NCBI RefSeq assembly: GCF_030848805.1
Contig: NC_092368.1
Location: 1,646,441 to 1,710,440 of the forward strand
Length of the DNA: 64,000 nt
Origin: Temnothorax longispinosus
Taxonomy: Eukaryota > Arthropoda > Insecta > Hymenoptera > Formicidae
Direction of reading: 5' to 3'
The position numbers and the translations under genes are program-made. This document shows, in pieces, positions 35,300 to 48,970 of this stretch (positions are counted from its first letter, which is position 1; each line of letters starts with the position of its first letter). The notes beneath the pieces are model-generated. The model had not been told where the DNA came from, searched no databases, and saw only the letters and a list, made by a program, of their open reading frames with translations.

Positions 35300-38200
35300 A
35301 ATTAACTCAGCCCCAGACAGTTTATTTCGAGCTCTTTGCACGTGTGTGTGCCTAACGATTCGCGTCGAGATCGCGAGTCGTGGAAGTTACATCTCTGACC
35401 TTCACGATCCGGGCTTTATCGGATTCTTTTAAAGAGAGAACTTCGGAGAACGGCGAGGAGATGAAGCGTTTGATGCAGCTCTCACTTGGTAAGTTCCCTA
35501 CATTTATTTGCAATCGCTTTCGTTAATCCTTTTTATTTCACGATGCACCCCGGCTAGTAGAAGCTTCTAAAAGGTATCTAAAGAATGTCTGAAAAATTAT
35601 GTCGTCTTTTAAACGTCTTTGATGTCTTTAAGACGTCTTTTAGAACTTCCTGCTACCTGGGACATTACAGAGTGTTATACTTATATGACGCAACGGATCA
35701 AAGATCAGCAAGATTATCTTTAACGCTTGGCTAGCGGGAACCGAGTCACCCGAGACTCAGTGAATATTCGTTACCTTATAAAGATTATTCTCTGGATTAT
35801 CCTCTTTTTATATCACAAAGGTATAAAAAATCAAGAATGACCCAGCCACGATTCTCTGAAGAGTTTCTGAGGAGCACTTTCGAGGATTAAAGAGTTACAA
35901 GCCTTTAGAAATGTCAAAAAATTGAAAAATGTTTTTTTTATTTGTCACTAGTTTAACCGAGAGTTTAACGCCATAAGAATAGAGCCAGTATAAATTAATA
36001 GTTGAAAGTAAATGATTAAAAATTGCAAAATACGCTTTTCTTAAATATTATTTTTGAAAACAGTGAACTCAAATACGATTTATCCGATCAATTTGAAGCT
36101 TTGAAGTAACGCTTTTAATAATATTCACGAAACACTTTTTTCCACTTTTAATATATCAAGTTAAAACAAAAAAGAATCAATTTTTTCAAGAAAACGCAAT
36201 TTCCACGTTAAAATGTGTATTATGCAAAAAATAAAATTTTTAAAAATTTCCTCCGTAAGCCGAAAATGACAAAATAAAGTACAAAAATGCCTATTTTTTT
36301 ATTTCAGATAATTTACCGAAGCTAAAATCTTGATTACTATGCAATGATTATTTAGAATGCTATTATTGTTTATTATTTCAGTATTTTTGTTATAATTTTG
36401 AATCTTAATTTTATTATTAAAATGTGTATTATGCAAAAAATAAAATTTGTTTTTTTTTCAGTAACAAAAAAATTATTTTAAAAATTCTGTGTTTTCCGGT
36501 TCGTTATATTCAATCAACTTCTTAATCAACAACCTCTTAATCAACAATTCGATTTTAACATTTTTTTTTTTAATTAAGCGGTATCCATAATTAATGTAGA
36601 GAATCTAAGCCGCGATTTTTAGTACTTTTTGAATTTTTTAAAAAAACCTAAACTTGAGAAAGTTATAGCTTGCTAAAGTTTCTTTGATGACGGCAATTTC
36701 AAAAGGTATGACGTCATTTCTTATATAAAGTATGACGTCACAGCACACTTTCGTGTACTATATTTTCTTCAATTTTGAAGATATTGCAAAAATTCAAAAA
36801 GTTTACAAAGAAAGTATGCCATGATCTATCAGACTGCTTAATAAAAAAAATTTATGTTAAAACCGAATTCTAAAAAGAAAGAAAAGCAGACAAACATTTA
36901 AATAATCCTTAGAAATTTAAAAATAAAAAAAATTGAATTTATTGGCAAAAAGATATTGTGAAAGCGCGGAAATCACGCAGATTTCATTGGACAGAAAAAA
37001 TCGACAAGGGTAATCATTATTTTATATATTTGCGGAATTTCGTTGCAGCTCGCTCGTAATAAAAAGATCTACCAATACGGACAAAACGCAGCTCTTTATT
37101 CGAGTAATAAGTGTACAATTACGAATGCACTTACTGTTTTGATCTTTTTTTTTCTCGCTCGCGACTCTACTACGAAATACTTATACATACACTATCGACA
37201 CAGAATCTTTTACTTCGCTATAAGCGGCGTGAACATACATAGCGATCGTTTCCCTTTTTTTTTCTCGTTTTCTCTCTCGCTTACAAAATATCTACGCGTC
37301 CCGTACTATTTCACAAATCCCAGTCGCTATATTGTACAACTCTCCCTTTCTCGCTTAAACGACTTCACGCTCGTCCTCTCGCGAAAATGTCACACGCCGT
37401 CTAAGAAACTATTTAGGACCTGATGGGGGAGATCTTAATTTTGTGTGGTACGGTTATTATCTCGTCGGACTCGGTACTAGCGCAAAATCGGTTTCGCTCA
37501 AATCTACTCATTATTCATATCTTTTTTTTTTTACTCCCTACTCCCTACTTATACAGCGCGTGTACCACGCGCGTTGATGACACGCCAGCTCGTCGGAAAC
37601 GAGACGGCAGGAAGATCTATACTTAGCGAGAAGTCTCTCTGTGGAGTTGCGGAGGATCAACGGAAGCGAGTAGGTCTTATCTATAACTAAAGGCAAAAAT
37701 CAAATAATCACATCCAACTCGAGAGATCTCGATACAAAAGACAAGTAGGTATACAAATAAAATGTCTCTATAGTCCTACTTTAGAAAGCTACGAAGCGAG
37801 AATAAAATACAGGACGATTCGCTACTAGTATTAAAATATCAGTTCCCTCATCTGAATCGAAGACATTCTTACGAGTCAAATAATAGGCTAATAAACTACA
37901 ACTTTCTCGTAAATGAAACGTCAGGGCTGCAACTAGACGGTAAAATTTCATTCTTGATGGTTTACTCATAAGTCAATCGTATCTTATGGAACTGTAATAT
38001 TCCGGAGTTAGATATCTAATATCATATAAGAGCTACCGATAACTACAATAACACAGCTCATTTTCGATAAAATCAACTTTCCGCTTTTACATGACTATAC
38101 TTGTCGCTTGTACAAATTTTTGTAAGTCGAGCGGAAAGACGCAGAACGGAAATACGGGGATGAAGGGGGATACAAGATCACATTCAGAAATGCGAGATTC

Positions 38201-40882
38201 TATTCGTTAAATACGCCCAAGGTCAGCGCAGACAGACTTGACTCGCTCGCATTTCTTTCCACAAATCGAATCACATAGTCTACATTAAGACGCCGTTATC
38301 AAAATGAAGCAGACACGCAGCTTTTACCGAAGATTTTCATCGGTTTTCATAAATGCTCTTGTTGATACCGCGGATATTTGTGGAGCGGAAATGAGAGGAA
38401 ATTGCTTCGTACAAAGATTATATACATATTATCTAATCACTCAGTCGTTTATAATACATACCTCTATGTGTGAATGTCTAGACACGGAATGCATGTTTTT
38501 TTTTAATCCGTCCCAAGAGTATACTATACGTAGGACGACGATTTCAAGTTGCGACGATTCTTATATATTTATTTTTAAACTCTCTTCGTCAGAAAGCGTA
38601 CGAAGTTGTTTACACCTTCGTTATACGATACTATATCTCCTATAGAAAAATAATTGCGAAGGCTGGAGGCTACATGGAAGAAGTACTCGTCGAAGTCTCG
38701 AAAAGGCAGTTCACAACGTGCGCGATATACGAGAGATCATCGAGATGTTGCGGTAGAAATGGATATTCCGAATACGGAAATGCAATCGTGACGTGTTGTT
38801 TTATAAAACGAGGACGAGAGGGATAACGCGGCAATAAGGAGGAATGCCAAGTGAAACTTGATTACCGGTTTCAGAATCAGTCGTGTTCGATATCTATATG
38901 ATTTGACTTGACTTTTTGTTCAAACATACGCTTGCGTATAAAAATTTTCCGAAGCACATGCGGGAACTATGTATAACAATGGCTTTACAATGAGCGATCC
39001 TATAAAAAGATTCGTGAAAAATATCGGTATCTCTGTTTATGCTCGAACTGGAAAATATTTCGTAAGAGCATAAATATATACTTTGATTCTGTTTGCGCGG
39101 ACACGCGTTTCTCGTTTGCGTTTGAAATCGTTCGCGATTGTACTATAAAATGGTATTTCAATGGCACATTCTAATCTCTGCAGCAGCGGCTGAAATAACT
39201 TCAGTTCCGCACAACACAAATCACAGATTATCTAACTATAGTTATACAAGTCTGTTTTTTTTCCCCCTTAAAAAAATGTTATACATCTTTCGGTACACAT
39301 CTGTTTATCTCTGAAGAGAAATATTGCTCAAACCTAAAAATTAACTCTCCTGCAGTAAAAAAGACACGCTAACAGCATCATATGAAAAAATTATACAATA
39401 GGTTTGTTCGTTTCACTCGCACTTTCTACACTTGTATTCTGTGAACTTTACAAGAATGTTGAAAGCATAAAATTAAAAAATTTCAAAAAAGATAAATGTC
39501 ACAAAATACACGCGCATATCGGAAGAATTATTGCTTTAATTTTTTGCGATCCTACCTCAAGTTAAATTCAACATAATGCATTCAGTAGTCGTATAATTCT
39601 TCAATTATTTGAAACTGCATGCGATTATAATTAGCAAATGTTTTTGAGATCCATAAATTAGATAAAATTTAGGACAAAATATCTGATCTTCGCTCATTTG
39701 CAAAAAATAATTCAGATCGCAGAATTAATATACATTTTACTATGCCATTGTATAAATTAGTTCAAAATATAGATAAGTGTCGATCAAATGTTGAAGTTAT
39801 TAAATACGTCAGTGTAAAATATAATTCTAAACAATAAATATATAAGTGTAAACAAAACGAACAAATCTAATATATTCTAAAATTGGGATATCAAAGAAAA
39901 TATGCGATTTGTACTTTTGGTTGGTATTCTGGAAGATATTGAGCAGAGCGCATTCCCTTATTACACGTTCCCCTTCGAATTTGATCGCTTCACGTTTTGA
40001 ATTTGTCTGCGTGTACTTCGTATCACATAAATACGAATCACTATCCTATATACCAGCGAAGATTTCGGGGTATTCACTAAAATTTAATAGCGACACCTTT
40101 TTTCTGTTTATGCTATACATACTATACGCAAATATAAAATAAAAAATGATAATACGTATATAAAAATTAAACTTTTGATTTCAACAGAACCTATTCAGAG
40201 AATAGGTCAATATATCTTTATAAAATATTGTGTAAAAATACCGCGTGAAGATAAATTTCGATCATGTAAAATCGCAGAAAACGTAACAAAATAAAAAAAT
40301 AGGCCAATATACCTCTTTCCCTTTGCTCTTGCATGAATACAGAAATGGCGTATCTTTGTTTTAAAACAAGCGGCATTGTATTACAACAGGATGTTCAAAT
40401 CAAAACCCCTGCCCGATATATTCGCTTTCATAGCGCCGCTAGCCATTTCATTGCTAATATGTAGTTCTTTAATGATAAAAGGTGAAAATGTATTAATCTA
40501 ATAATTTTCTTGAAGTATATAAATACCATTATATTACCAAAATAACGCAATTTATCAGCTGATAGGGTACAAATAAAAGTTAATTTCTTGGAACGATTGG
40601 ACCCATTCGTATAAGATACATTTAATCAATTCTCATGATAAATCACGACTACGTTATTTAATTTAATAAATATTCATTAAATGTAATAAATATCTTTTTC
40701 TAGATTAATTTTTATTTGCGATGTAGAAATAAAACTTTTAATTGTTGCGAACGCGTGAGAAATGCCGACAAATGCAACGAAACTTATTCACCTTTTATCA
40801 CTATGAAACCACATAACATCAGACCACCTCTTTTCACCCTCCTAAAAGATTAGAAGAGAAAAAGGGTGGTCTGCCTCGCTTG
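35300..40882. other. Gene-free AT-rich interval
   Basis: No coding exon is recognised over 5.6 kb. A small foldback element lies at 35548-35661, and a 32-bp perfect direct repeat occupies 36208-36239 and 36417-36448. Two ATGACGTCA-like sites lie near 36710 and 36732. The interval may include the distal end of the pasilla transcript. Confidence 0.5.
35548..35661. mobile_element. Short foldback element related to 31308-31559
   Basis: The ends CCCCGGCTAGTAGAAGCTTC and its imperfect complement (GAACTTCCTGCTACCTGGG) enclose several GTCTTTAAGACGTC-type units. Length is about 114 bp. Confidence 0.6.
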
Positions 40883-43558
40883 CTACTTGGTCGCCTCGGG
40901 CGGACAGTCGGGCTGATTATTGGGGTGAGCCGCAGTGAAGGCCGGATGATGTTCCAAATGACGGTCCACCCTCAGAATCGTGGGGAAGGGTCTCAGATCG
41001 ACGTGAAATCTTCGCGCGTTGAATATCTGTGGCACCAGGCAACAGTCCGCTAATGTAATCTCGTCGCCGACGCAATACTTGCCCGCGCTCGACGATAACA
41101 ACTTCTCCACGGCTGGAAAACAGTATTATCAGTGTTTAATTATACACATAAACCTGTTATTGAAATGTCGTTATTTCGTATATTAACGACTAGGTGTGTC
41201 GTTTTCTTTTTAATAGATGCGAAGATCGCTCTGTTATCTAATATTTTTCTCAACAATCTTAGCACTCAATAAATGGTTATAAATTACAAATATTCATAAT
41301 CTTCATATTTCCAGCATTTAAAGGCAATATCTTAAAAGGCAACATTATTTAAATATACAAAGTCATTCGTAACTGTTCATTAAAAATTGATTATTTATCT
41401 AAAGAGATTTCTAAAGGTTTCATTAAAAAAATGTCAAGCTTGTCATTTATTGCAAGTCTTTACTACAATCTTTATTATCATTAGAATACCTGTAAATCCT
41501 CTAGTAATCCAATGCTGCGCCCATTCCTTCTTACGTTCTTCGCCAACGTAGATTAAAACAACAAGATTTTGCAACGGTTGTATACCGCTGGCAATTACTT
41601 CACAAATCTCTCTCACTCTAGCTCTCTTAACAGGATCCGCCGGCATCAATGGACGATTCGGCCTCGTCTCCTCCAAGTATTGTAGAATATTCAGCTGTAT
41701 TAAAACAATTTTATGCCATTTAGTTCCATCATTATAAATTCTGAGAAAACAATTAGATAACTATAAAAATACTTATAACTCACAGATTCTATCAAAGTAT
41801 GATTGTCGATATGGAGCGCAGGGACTTGCTCCATTGGATTAATCTCACGGAATTCATTGGAATGTTGTTCTCCACCACTCTTCACCAAACTAACAGGCTT
41901 TATATCGTATGGTATCTCTTTCAAGTTCAACGCTAGTTCATAAACATTAGAAACATTTCAACATTACAAACATAATTAAAAAATAAGCTATTTATAGCAA
42001 TAATAAAACTCATTCTGTCTATGAAATGACATAAAATGTCTTATATAAAGATTAAATTAGATCAGGGAAATTCTGCCTGCGGCAACGATAAATTTGTTTA
42101 AAATGCAGCCTTTAAAATTTATATATTTCTTATAAATCACAGATATTTTATATTGATGCATAAATTGCATATTTTATATGCATAAAATAGTTTATAAGTA
42201 TGTGCAATACAAAATCAAGCAAACTCTCACTCACCAATTCTTACCCTCCAGGAGCAGGAACTCCGCCAGTAAGAGTAAAGCACCGGCTGTCAAAAGAAAT
42301 AAGAAGCATGAATACAAGGCTCAATTGTGAGAACTGGCCTGAAAAATTCGGCATAGTCGAGGTCTGTTGCATAAAACCAGATTTACGCACCGCCCAAAAA
42401 AAAATCAAAACAACCGGCAGATGTAAATATGAATGAGCTGCGAGTGTCGAAACGCGCATTCATTAAAACATTCTACAATCATTACGATGTTAATGACAGT
42501 CAATCCATTTGGCAGGCTTTCTGCCTACTATTTTAAACAAGCGTCCAAAGTACAAATCGCTAGGCAATTTGTAGAATTAATTATTGCATAAAAATTCTAA
42601 AAAAATAGGCATTTCTTGAAAAAGTAAGTCTTAATAAATATACCCTATGTTAAAAAATGCTAGTGACTAAAAAAAGCTAACAAAACGCATTTTCAGAGCT
42701 TTTTGTAAAATCATGAAATTAATACAAATTTATGTAATTCTTATAAATGGTAAAAATCTTAGAGAAAATATAGATCTTTAAATGTTTTACAGTTTCATGA
42801 TCAAAGAAAAATGTAGAAGTATTAGTTCGTAACTGTGCAAATAACACATGGTAAGTTTTAACTATTGCATTTTCAGCTTGAAAATAATTTATCCTTGTAT
42901 GTTGTATGAAAATAATCGTCTTGACATCTTATATTCAGCTTATACCGTTCACCCATTATTCTCTCATATTGCTTTGCATAAAACAAGCCTAATATTTTAA
43001 TAATAATTTTTATTCGCTCGCTTTTACTCGCAGGCAAGAATTTCGAGCGGAATAGTTCGGCGCGCGCGCGCGTAAGCCTCCGGCACATACGGACATACGG
43101 ACGCGTTATATGCGCTATTGTTACATTCTCGTTATCAGATATATTCGTCGGCGAGGGAGATTCGCCTTTCGTCGGCGCCGTTTCCTCAAGCGGGGAATTA
43201 AATCCGGCCGCGACAGATACGCAACGTTCGACTTCCCGTATTCCGTCGACAATCGTGGTACGCGCGTCAGTCGTCGCGACGGCCGTCGCGCGAGTGAACG
43301 TTAGGGCTCATTTTCGGCGCGATCGCGACTCCCGGGAACTCAATAGCGATTTTAGCACGCCAGTCCTCGAGATTCGCCGGCACGTCAACGTCATTTCCAG
43401 ATATTACGGCGAAATAACGCGCGAGCACCGGCACGCAGTGCGGGCTACTCCGGAGCTATCTTTTGTCTTTCTCTCTCTCCCGGCACTCCGGTCTACCTGT
43501 CTGTCTACCTCGCGTCGAGAGAGAAGGTTAAATCACTCACCTTACCCATCACGGACAT
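40883..43558 (-). CDS. GstZ1: Maleylacetoacetate isomerase / GST zeta, copy A
   Basis: Five exons on the minus strand: 43558-43541 (MSVMGK only), 42286-42235, 41932-41784, 41694-41490 and 41112-40883. Phases are consistent and give 217 aa, the normal length. Exon 2 carries the zeta-class active-site motif SSCSWRVRI. Exon 3 gives the thioredoxin-like part with NPMEQVPALHIDNHTLIES, and exons 4-5 the helical C-terminal domain with GDEITLADCCLVPQ. The enzyme uses glutathione to isomerise maleylacetoacetate to fumarylacetoacetate in tyrosine breakdown. TTTATT at 40711-40716 is a poly(A) signal on this strand. The tiny first exon was placed from its donor and its conservation with copy B. Confidence 0.94.
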
Positions 43559-43910
43559 CGTCGGCTTCTCGCGGAACAGCGCTCACCTTTCGCCGAACTC
43601 TCGATTATCCGGCCGGCGACACCAATATTACACCGCCTGATCCGTCAGAAGTAATTCGGATTCAGAATCGCGGTGAACGCGCGAAATCGCACCTCCTCCC
43701 CCTTTTTATTCGATTGCCAGCCGTTTCCTCTTCTCCCCGGCCACCCCGCTCCGTTGTTCCGTCCGTCGTTCAAGCCGGCGAGTCGCGCGGCCAATCGGCG
43801 GTCTTGGCGCACGTGTATATATTGGCTGCTTTCCGTCGCTGATCGCTAGCGACACTCCACGACCACGACACTCGCGTCATAGAATCTGTGCTCGCGTCGG
43901 CTCAAGTCGG
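43559..43910 (-). promoter_or_regulatory. Promoter and 5' UTR of GST zeta copy A
   Basis: This GC-rich block aligns with 48692-48970 upstream of copy B. The best conserved part, about 43777-43815, contains GGCGAGTCGCGCGGCCAATC and an E-box CACGTG (43810-43815). The CCAAT lies about 233 bases upstream of the start codon. Conservation between duplicates supports function but could simply reflect recent duplication. Confidence 0.6.
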
Positions 43911-43912
43911 TA

Positions 43913-44154
43913 AAGCCCCTTGCACAATGCCAGGCAACAGGCAATAGGAACAGGGAATAGAAATCAGAAATCATGTATAAATGCAGAATAAACAGTGACA
44001 CAGGCAATAGACAGAGTTTCCGTCACGTTGGAAATTCTGTGCCTATTGCCTATTGCCAACCAATCATAGCATTTGAATTTTTTAGGTTGTAATTAACGAT
44101 TTTTTGGTTATTTCCTGTTCCTATTGCCTGTTGCCTGGCATTGTGCAAGGGGCT
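43913..44154. mobile_element. MITE with TA target site, AAGCCCCTTGCACAATG ends
   Basis: The arms begin AGCCCCTTGCACAATGCC and AGGCAACAGGCAATAGGAAC, with the matching complement at the right end, about 45 bp each and flanked by TA. The terminal pattern (C-rich then GCACAATG) matches the 11787-11977 element, though the internal sequences differ. It lies between the two GST zeta copies. Confidence 0.85.
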
Positions 44155-44156
44155 TA

Positions 44157-45530
44157 ACTCTAGTTACTTCTAGTGACAGTCATAGACTTAAGAAAATTAT
44201 AGACGCGGACTCAGCTAGCAAAATGTCTTCTAAAAGACATTTTCAAAATATTTAAAAGACTTTAGTGTGCTTTAGTAGAAAGAATAGTAGAAAAAGATGA
44301 TACAATAAAAAATGGGGGTTTTCATTTAATAAATATTTGATTTGGGCCCTACTGGGCTCAACACGGACTCCGGACCTAATTTAATAAGATCGGCGTCTAT
44401 ATTGGCCCCCTTTGAATTCTCCAACTTTTATCTGAAACATTTTTCCAATAAACCAATAGATATATACTTTTTGAAATAATTTGTCGTTCCGGAACTTTTG
44501 GGACGCATGGTATATGTGTGTGGGTGGGGGGGGGGGAGATTGAGTGCGTGTGTTCGTATATTAAATAAATTTTTTCATGTATATAAATATGAATTCTGCG
44601 TCATTTATTTTTATCTCTAAAATTTAAGTCATAATAAAACCTTTCTTTTCAATAATTTATAGTCTAATAAAAGATATTATTATCTAATTATAATATAATG
44701 CTAAAAAAAAAGAATAGTATTTCAATCTTTTTTAATTTGCGCTTAAATAAAGTAGGAAAATAAATGTTACATTAATGGACTACAAAGAAAAAGATTTATA
44801 ATGAAAAACTCATCAATGATACGATTTTTCCGCTCGTACGACGTTATCCGAATCTCTATTCAAAACATATCATATTGACTTTTTCATTGTAAATCTCTAA
44901 GCAATCGTCGTATGTACATGCATGTGTGTATGTTTGTGTATATATGTACGTGCGGTTGCAGGTTGCACATACGTTCCATATGTGTGTGTGCGTATATATG
45001 CACGCATTGCTGCTAGACTTATCGCTGCTGCTAGCGTAGAGGGTTTTGTGTCCCCTCGCATGTGCCATTCTATCCGACTCTCGGACCTTTCGGCTGTCGG
45101 AGCAGGAGTTGGCCTGGTTAGCCAAGAGACACTCGCCGGGCTCGCCTATAATCTTTACGAGCTTACGGCCGGGTGCTCGCGAGAAAGTTATAGCGCCAAG
45201 AAACGCTCCTCTGTGACGCTATATGTGGTAGCCAAGGCTGCCGTTTAGTAGGGGCACGCACGGTCGTTACATTATATGTAAAATATTTTGAAAAAATTAT
45301 TACATAAAGTAATCTACATGTATGTACCGTAAAATTGAAAGTTGCAACAGAAGTGGTATATATACAGAGTACAGACGTTTGAAAGTCGAAAAGCTGGTAT
45401 TGACTCGAATGCAATAAAAGTTTCGCAATTAAATATAATGGACCGTGCTCGGAAAGAACAGACCAGGTGCTACTGGAGAACGTTTTTACATTTCATTAAG
45501 TTTCACACGGAGAAAATTTTATATTAAATA
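44157..45530. other. Spacer between GST zeta copies
   Basis: Mostly AT-rich, with a GTCTTCTAAAAGAC hairpin near 44229 and a G-run at about 44525-44537. The sequence CGTTCCGGAACTTTTGGGAC near 44485 resembles one end of a DNA transposon. A more GC-rich patch (about 45000-45245) contains a 108-residue frame with no similarity I recognise. Confidence 0.45.
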
Positions 45531-45691
45531 TATGGTGTCGCACTATATAGCTGCGGACCATCGAGGAATTATAAGTTAAAATACTATGTTTTAATGGTCA
45601 AAATTACGTTATTTAATTGTTTTTAAAACAATGATTATATAGTATTTTAACTTCTAATTCCTCGATGGTCCGCAGCTAGTGCGACACCATA
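45531..45691. mobile_element. MITE with ATGGTGTCGCAC ends, TA target site
   Basis: The left arm TATGGTGTCGCAC, then TAGCTGCGGACCATCGAGG, is mirrored at the right end (CCTCGATGGTCCGCAGCTA). The left copy has a 4-bp TATA insertion. The 161-bp element sits just where similarity between the two GST zeta units fades downstream of copy B. Confidence 0.85.
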
Positions 45692-45908
45692 GTAATATTT
45701 AATAAATTAGACTATGTTGTTTAACAAATATTTATCTTTGTCTAGAGTACATTTTTATTTACATTTTTAATTGCTGCAATTCTAAATGTATGGGAAATAC
45801 GAATATAATATATGCTATGAAATCAGTTCACCTTTTGTCATTATGATACCACATGATGTTAAACCATTTCTTTTCACTCTTCTAAAAATATAGAAGAAGA
45901 GGGTGGGT

Positions 45909-48691
45909 CTACTCTCCTCGCTTGATCGCCTGCTCGGACGGACAGTCCGGCTGATTATTGGGATGAGTTGCAGTGAAGGCCGGATGGTGTTCCAAATGAC
46001 GGCCTACCCTCAGAATCGTGGAAAAGGGTTCCAGATTGACGTGAAATTTTTGCGCGTTATACATTTGTGGCACCAGGCAACAGTCCGCTAACGTAATCTC
46101 GTCGCCGACGCAAATCTTGCCCGCGCTCGATGATAACAACTTCTCCACGGCTGAGAAGAACAGTATATTATCAATGTTTGCGCTCGATTATACACATAAA
46201 CTTGTTATTGAACGTTGTTATTTCGTATATCTACTACTAGACGTGTCGTTTTCTATTTAATACATATACGGAGATCGTGCTGTTATCTAATGTTTTTCTT
46301 GACTATCTTGATACTCAATAAGAATAAGTAATTATAATTACAAACATCCACAATGTTCATATTACTAGTATTTAAAGATTACACAGTAGATATACAAAAA
46401 GTTATTTTTAAAAATAATATTTATCTAAATTTAAGATCTACAGAATTTCATGGAAAAAATTTCGAGCTCGTTTTTATTGTAAGTTTTCTTACTACAATCT
46501 TTATTATTATTTATAGGATACCTGTAAATCCTTTAGTGATCCAATGCTGCGGCCATTCCTTTCTACGTTCCTTCTCAATATAGTTTAAAACACCGATATT
46601 TTGCAACGGTTGTATACCACTTACAATTACTTCGCAAATCTCTCTCATTCTAGCTCTCTCAACAGGATCCGCCGGCATCAATGGAGGAGTCGGTCTAGTT
46701 TCCTCCAAGTATTGCAGAATATTCATCTATATTATAAAAATTGTTATAATAAATTCTAAGAAAAAGTTATGATAACTGTAAGGATTGATAATAGCCTGAA
46801 TATACTAACAGACTCTATCAGAGTATGATTGTCAATATAAAGCGCAGGGACTCTTTCCATTGGATTAATCTTGCGGAATTCGTTGGAATGTTGTTCTCCA
46901 TCTTCTTTTATTATACTAATAGGCTTTATATCGTATGGTATCTCCTTTAAATTCAATGCTATTGATAAAAATCACAAACATTTAATAAAATTGATAAATA
47001 TTAAAAACATATTGTAAAAATAATAAGCTGTTTTAGCAGCAATAAAAATCTTTATATCAATGAAATAACATTACAAGTTGTATAGATACTCTGATTAAGA
47101 ATTCTATGTTACATAAAATGTCTTACAATTAGATATATAAAGATTAACACTCTCGCTATAGCGTATGTCATTTATACGACACACCCAGAATCTATCAGGT
47201 CAGGTGTATCGCAATAAAAGGTTGGGTAAGTTAATTTTTTTTTAACTAAGTTAAGTTAAAGTTAATGGGTTATAAAAATTAATTTAGTTACGTTGAAAGT
47301 TGCATGAACAAAAGATACTAACTCAGTTGAAAGTTGCGTTAAGATTAAATTAACTTAAGTTAAATTAAAAGTTAATTTTTAAAATCATTATTTATGTTAA
47401 ATTAGAATGTCGTAATTTTTTTTTTTTAATTTGATTACTCTAAATAACAAAACAATTACAATATAAATTATTGTTGCGGCTATTGAATTATATATATTTT
47501 GTATAGACCACATCAGTTAGATATGTTTTAATATCGATTTGTATATTTTGTATGAAACGGTTTTATATATATGTAATATAAGATTAAGCAAACTCTCACT
47601 TACCAATTCTTACTCTCCAAGAACAGGAACTCCGCCAATAAGAGTAAAGCACTGCCTATCAAAGGAAACAAGAAGCGTGAAATACTTACGAGATAAATTT
47701 CAATTGTGCGAATCGAAGAGATCAGTGCCATATATAACCAAGGCCGGTTGTGAAATCAAATTCACGCATCGAGAAAAAAATTTACGACCATCCTTAAGTT
47801 TTTAAATAGAAACGAATTGCAAGTGTCGAAACGCGCAATCATTAAAAATCGTTAAATTAAATGCTAATGACAGCTAGTTAATCCATTTAATTATAGCAGA
47901 CTTCCTATCTACTACTTTAAGTAAGCATCTATAATAGACAAATTATTTTGGCCATTTACACAGAACTTGATTGGTAAACAATTATCAAAAATAATTTTTT
48001 GAAAAAATAAATCTTAATTAAAAATTCTAAAACTGCAATAAATATATGTGTCCAAAAAAATTTGGGTTTTTCATAAAATCAATACAATTTTCACAAAATT
48101 ATTTACACAATTTTTATAAATGTTGGAAAATTTCAAAGAGAGGAAATCTAGGAAATTTCTTTTGTACAATTTCACGATAAAGCGGAATAGCCATATGTGC
48201 CCGCGCGCGCATGTCCAACACAACAATTAACGCGTTATTATATACGCTATCAGCGTGAAAATATTCTCATTATCAAATATAATCGTTAATCAGAAAAAGA
48301 GGAGAGAATTAAGGAGAGGGAGCGGGTTTCTCGAGCAAGAATCGAAACCGCGATCGAATTTGCATTTCAATCATTATTATAACTCGCGTCCGTCATCGCA
48401 ACAGTTATCGCGAATAAACGGAGTAATGTATATTCATTTTCACGCGCCCCCGATTCGCCGGCACGTCAAAAATGGAAAACACTCTACTTCGGAATGTTAA
48501 CTACGACGTAATAACACGCGACTACACCGACACATAGAACAAACTATTCTTCCACTGCCTCCTTTTTCTCATTCTCTCTCTCTTTCTCTCAAACGCTTGT
48601 TATTTGTCTGTCTACTTATGATCGGCGTCAAGAGAAGATTAAATCGCGCGCACAAGTATTTTATTATACTCACCTTACCCGTCGCGGACAT
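45909..48691 (-). CDS. GstZ2: Maleylacetoacetate isomerase / GST zeta, copy B
   Basis: Five exons: 48691-48674 (MSATGK), 47655-47604, 46958-46810, 46726-46522 and 46150-45909. Exon phases are identical to copy A, and exons 1-4 have identical lengths. Total is 221 aa; the C-terminus is four residues longer, ending EQAIKRGE. The active-site motif SSCSWRVRI is intact, as are NPMERVPAL and GDEITLADCCLVPQ. Differences from A are scattered and conservative, with no frameshifts, so both copies appear functional. The duplicates are in tandem, same orientation, about 5.1 kb apart. The symbol is positional only; which copy carries the ancestral role is unknown. Confidence 0.93.
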
Positions 48692-48970
48692 CGTCGATCT
48701 CTCGCGGACAACGCTCACCTTTCGTTTAACTCGATTGTCCAGTCAGCGACTCCGCCGAGTTCGTCAAAAGTAATTTAAAATTACGGTGAACGCGTGAAAT
48801 CGTACCTCCTCCCTTCGATTGCCAGCCGTTTCCGCTCCCCGCTCCACTCTTTCGTTCGTCACTACGTTCAAGCGGTTCAAAGTTCAAACCGGCGAGTCGC
48901 GCGGCCAATCGCCGATCTCGGCGCACGTGCGTTGATTGGTTGATTTCTGTCACTGTTGGTCGCCAGCGAC
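48692..48970 (-). promoter_or_regulatory. Promoter and 5' UTR of GST zeta copy B
   Basis: This aligns with the copy A upstream block. It keeps GGCGAGTCGCGCGGCCAATC (about 48891-48910) and the E-box CACGTG (48924-48929), with CCAAT about 214 bases upstream of the start. It may also serve rightward transcription towards SLC66A3. Confidence 0.6.

Noticed and set aside
44401..44518. Possible mariner-like terminus (CGTTCCGGAACTTTTGGGAC)
   Set aside because: Only one end is visible and no matching inverted repeat or TA partner was found, so it is mentioned only within the spacer.
44922..45248. 108-aa frame between the GST zeta copies
   Set aside because: It starts in a GT-rich microsatellite. The more GC-rich remainder is not recognisable, and no exon structure supports it. 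It may be a transposon fragment.
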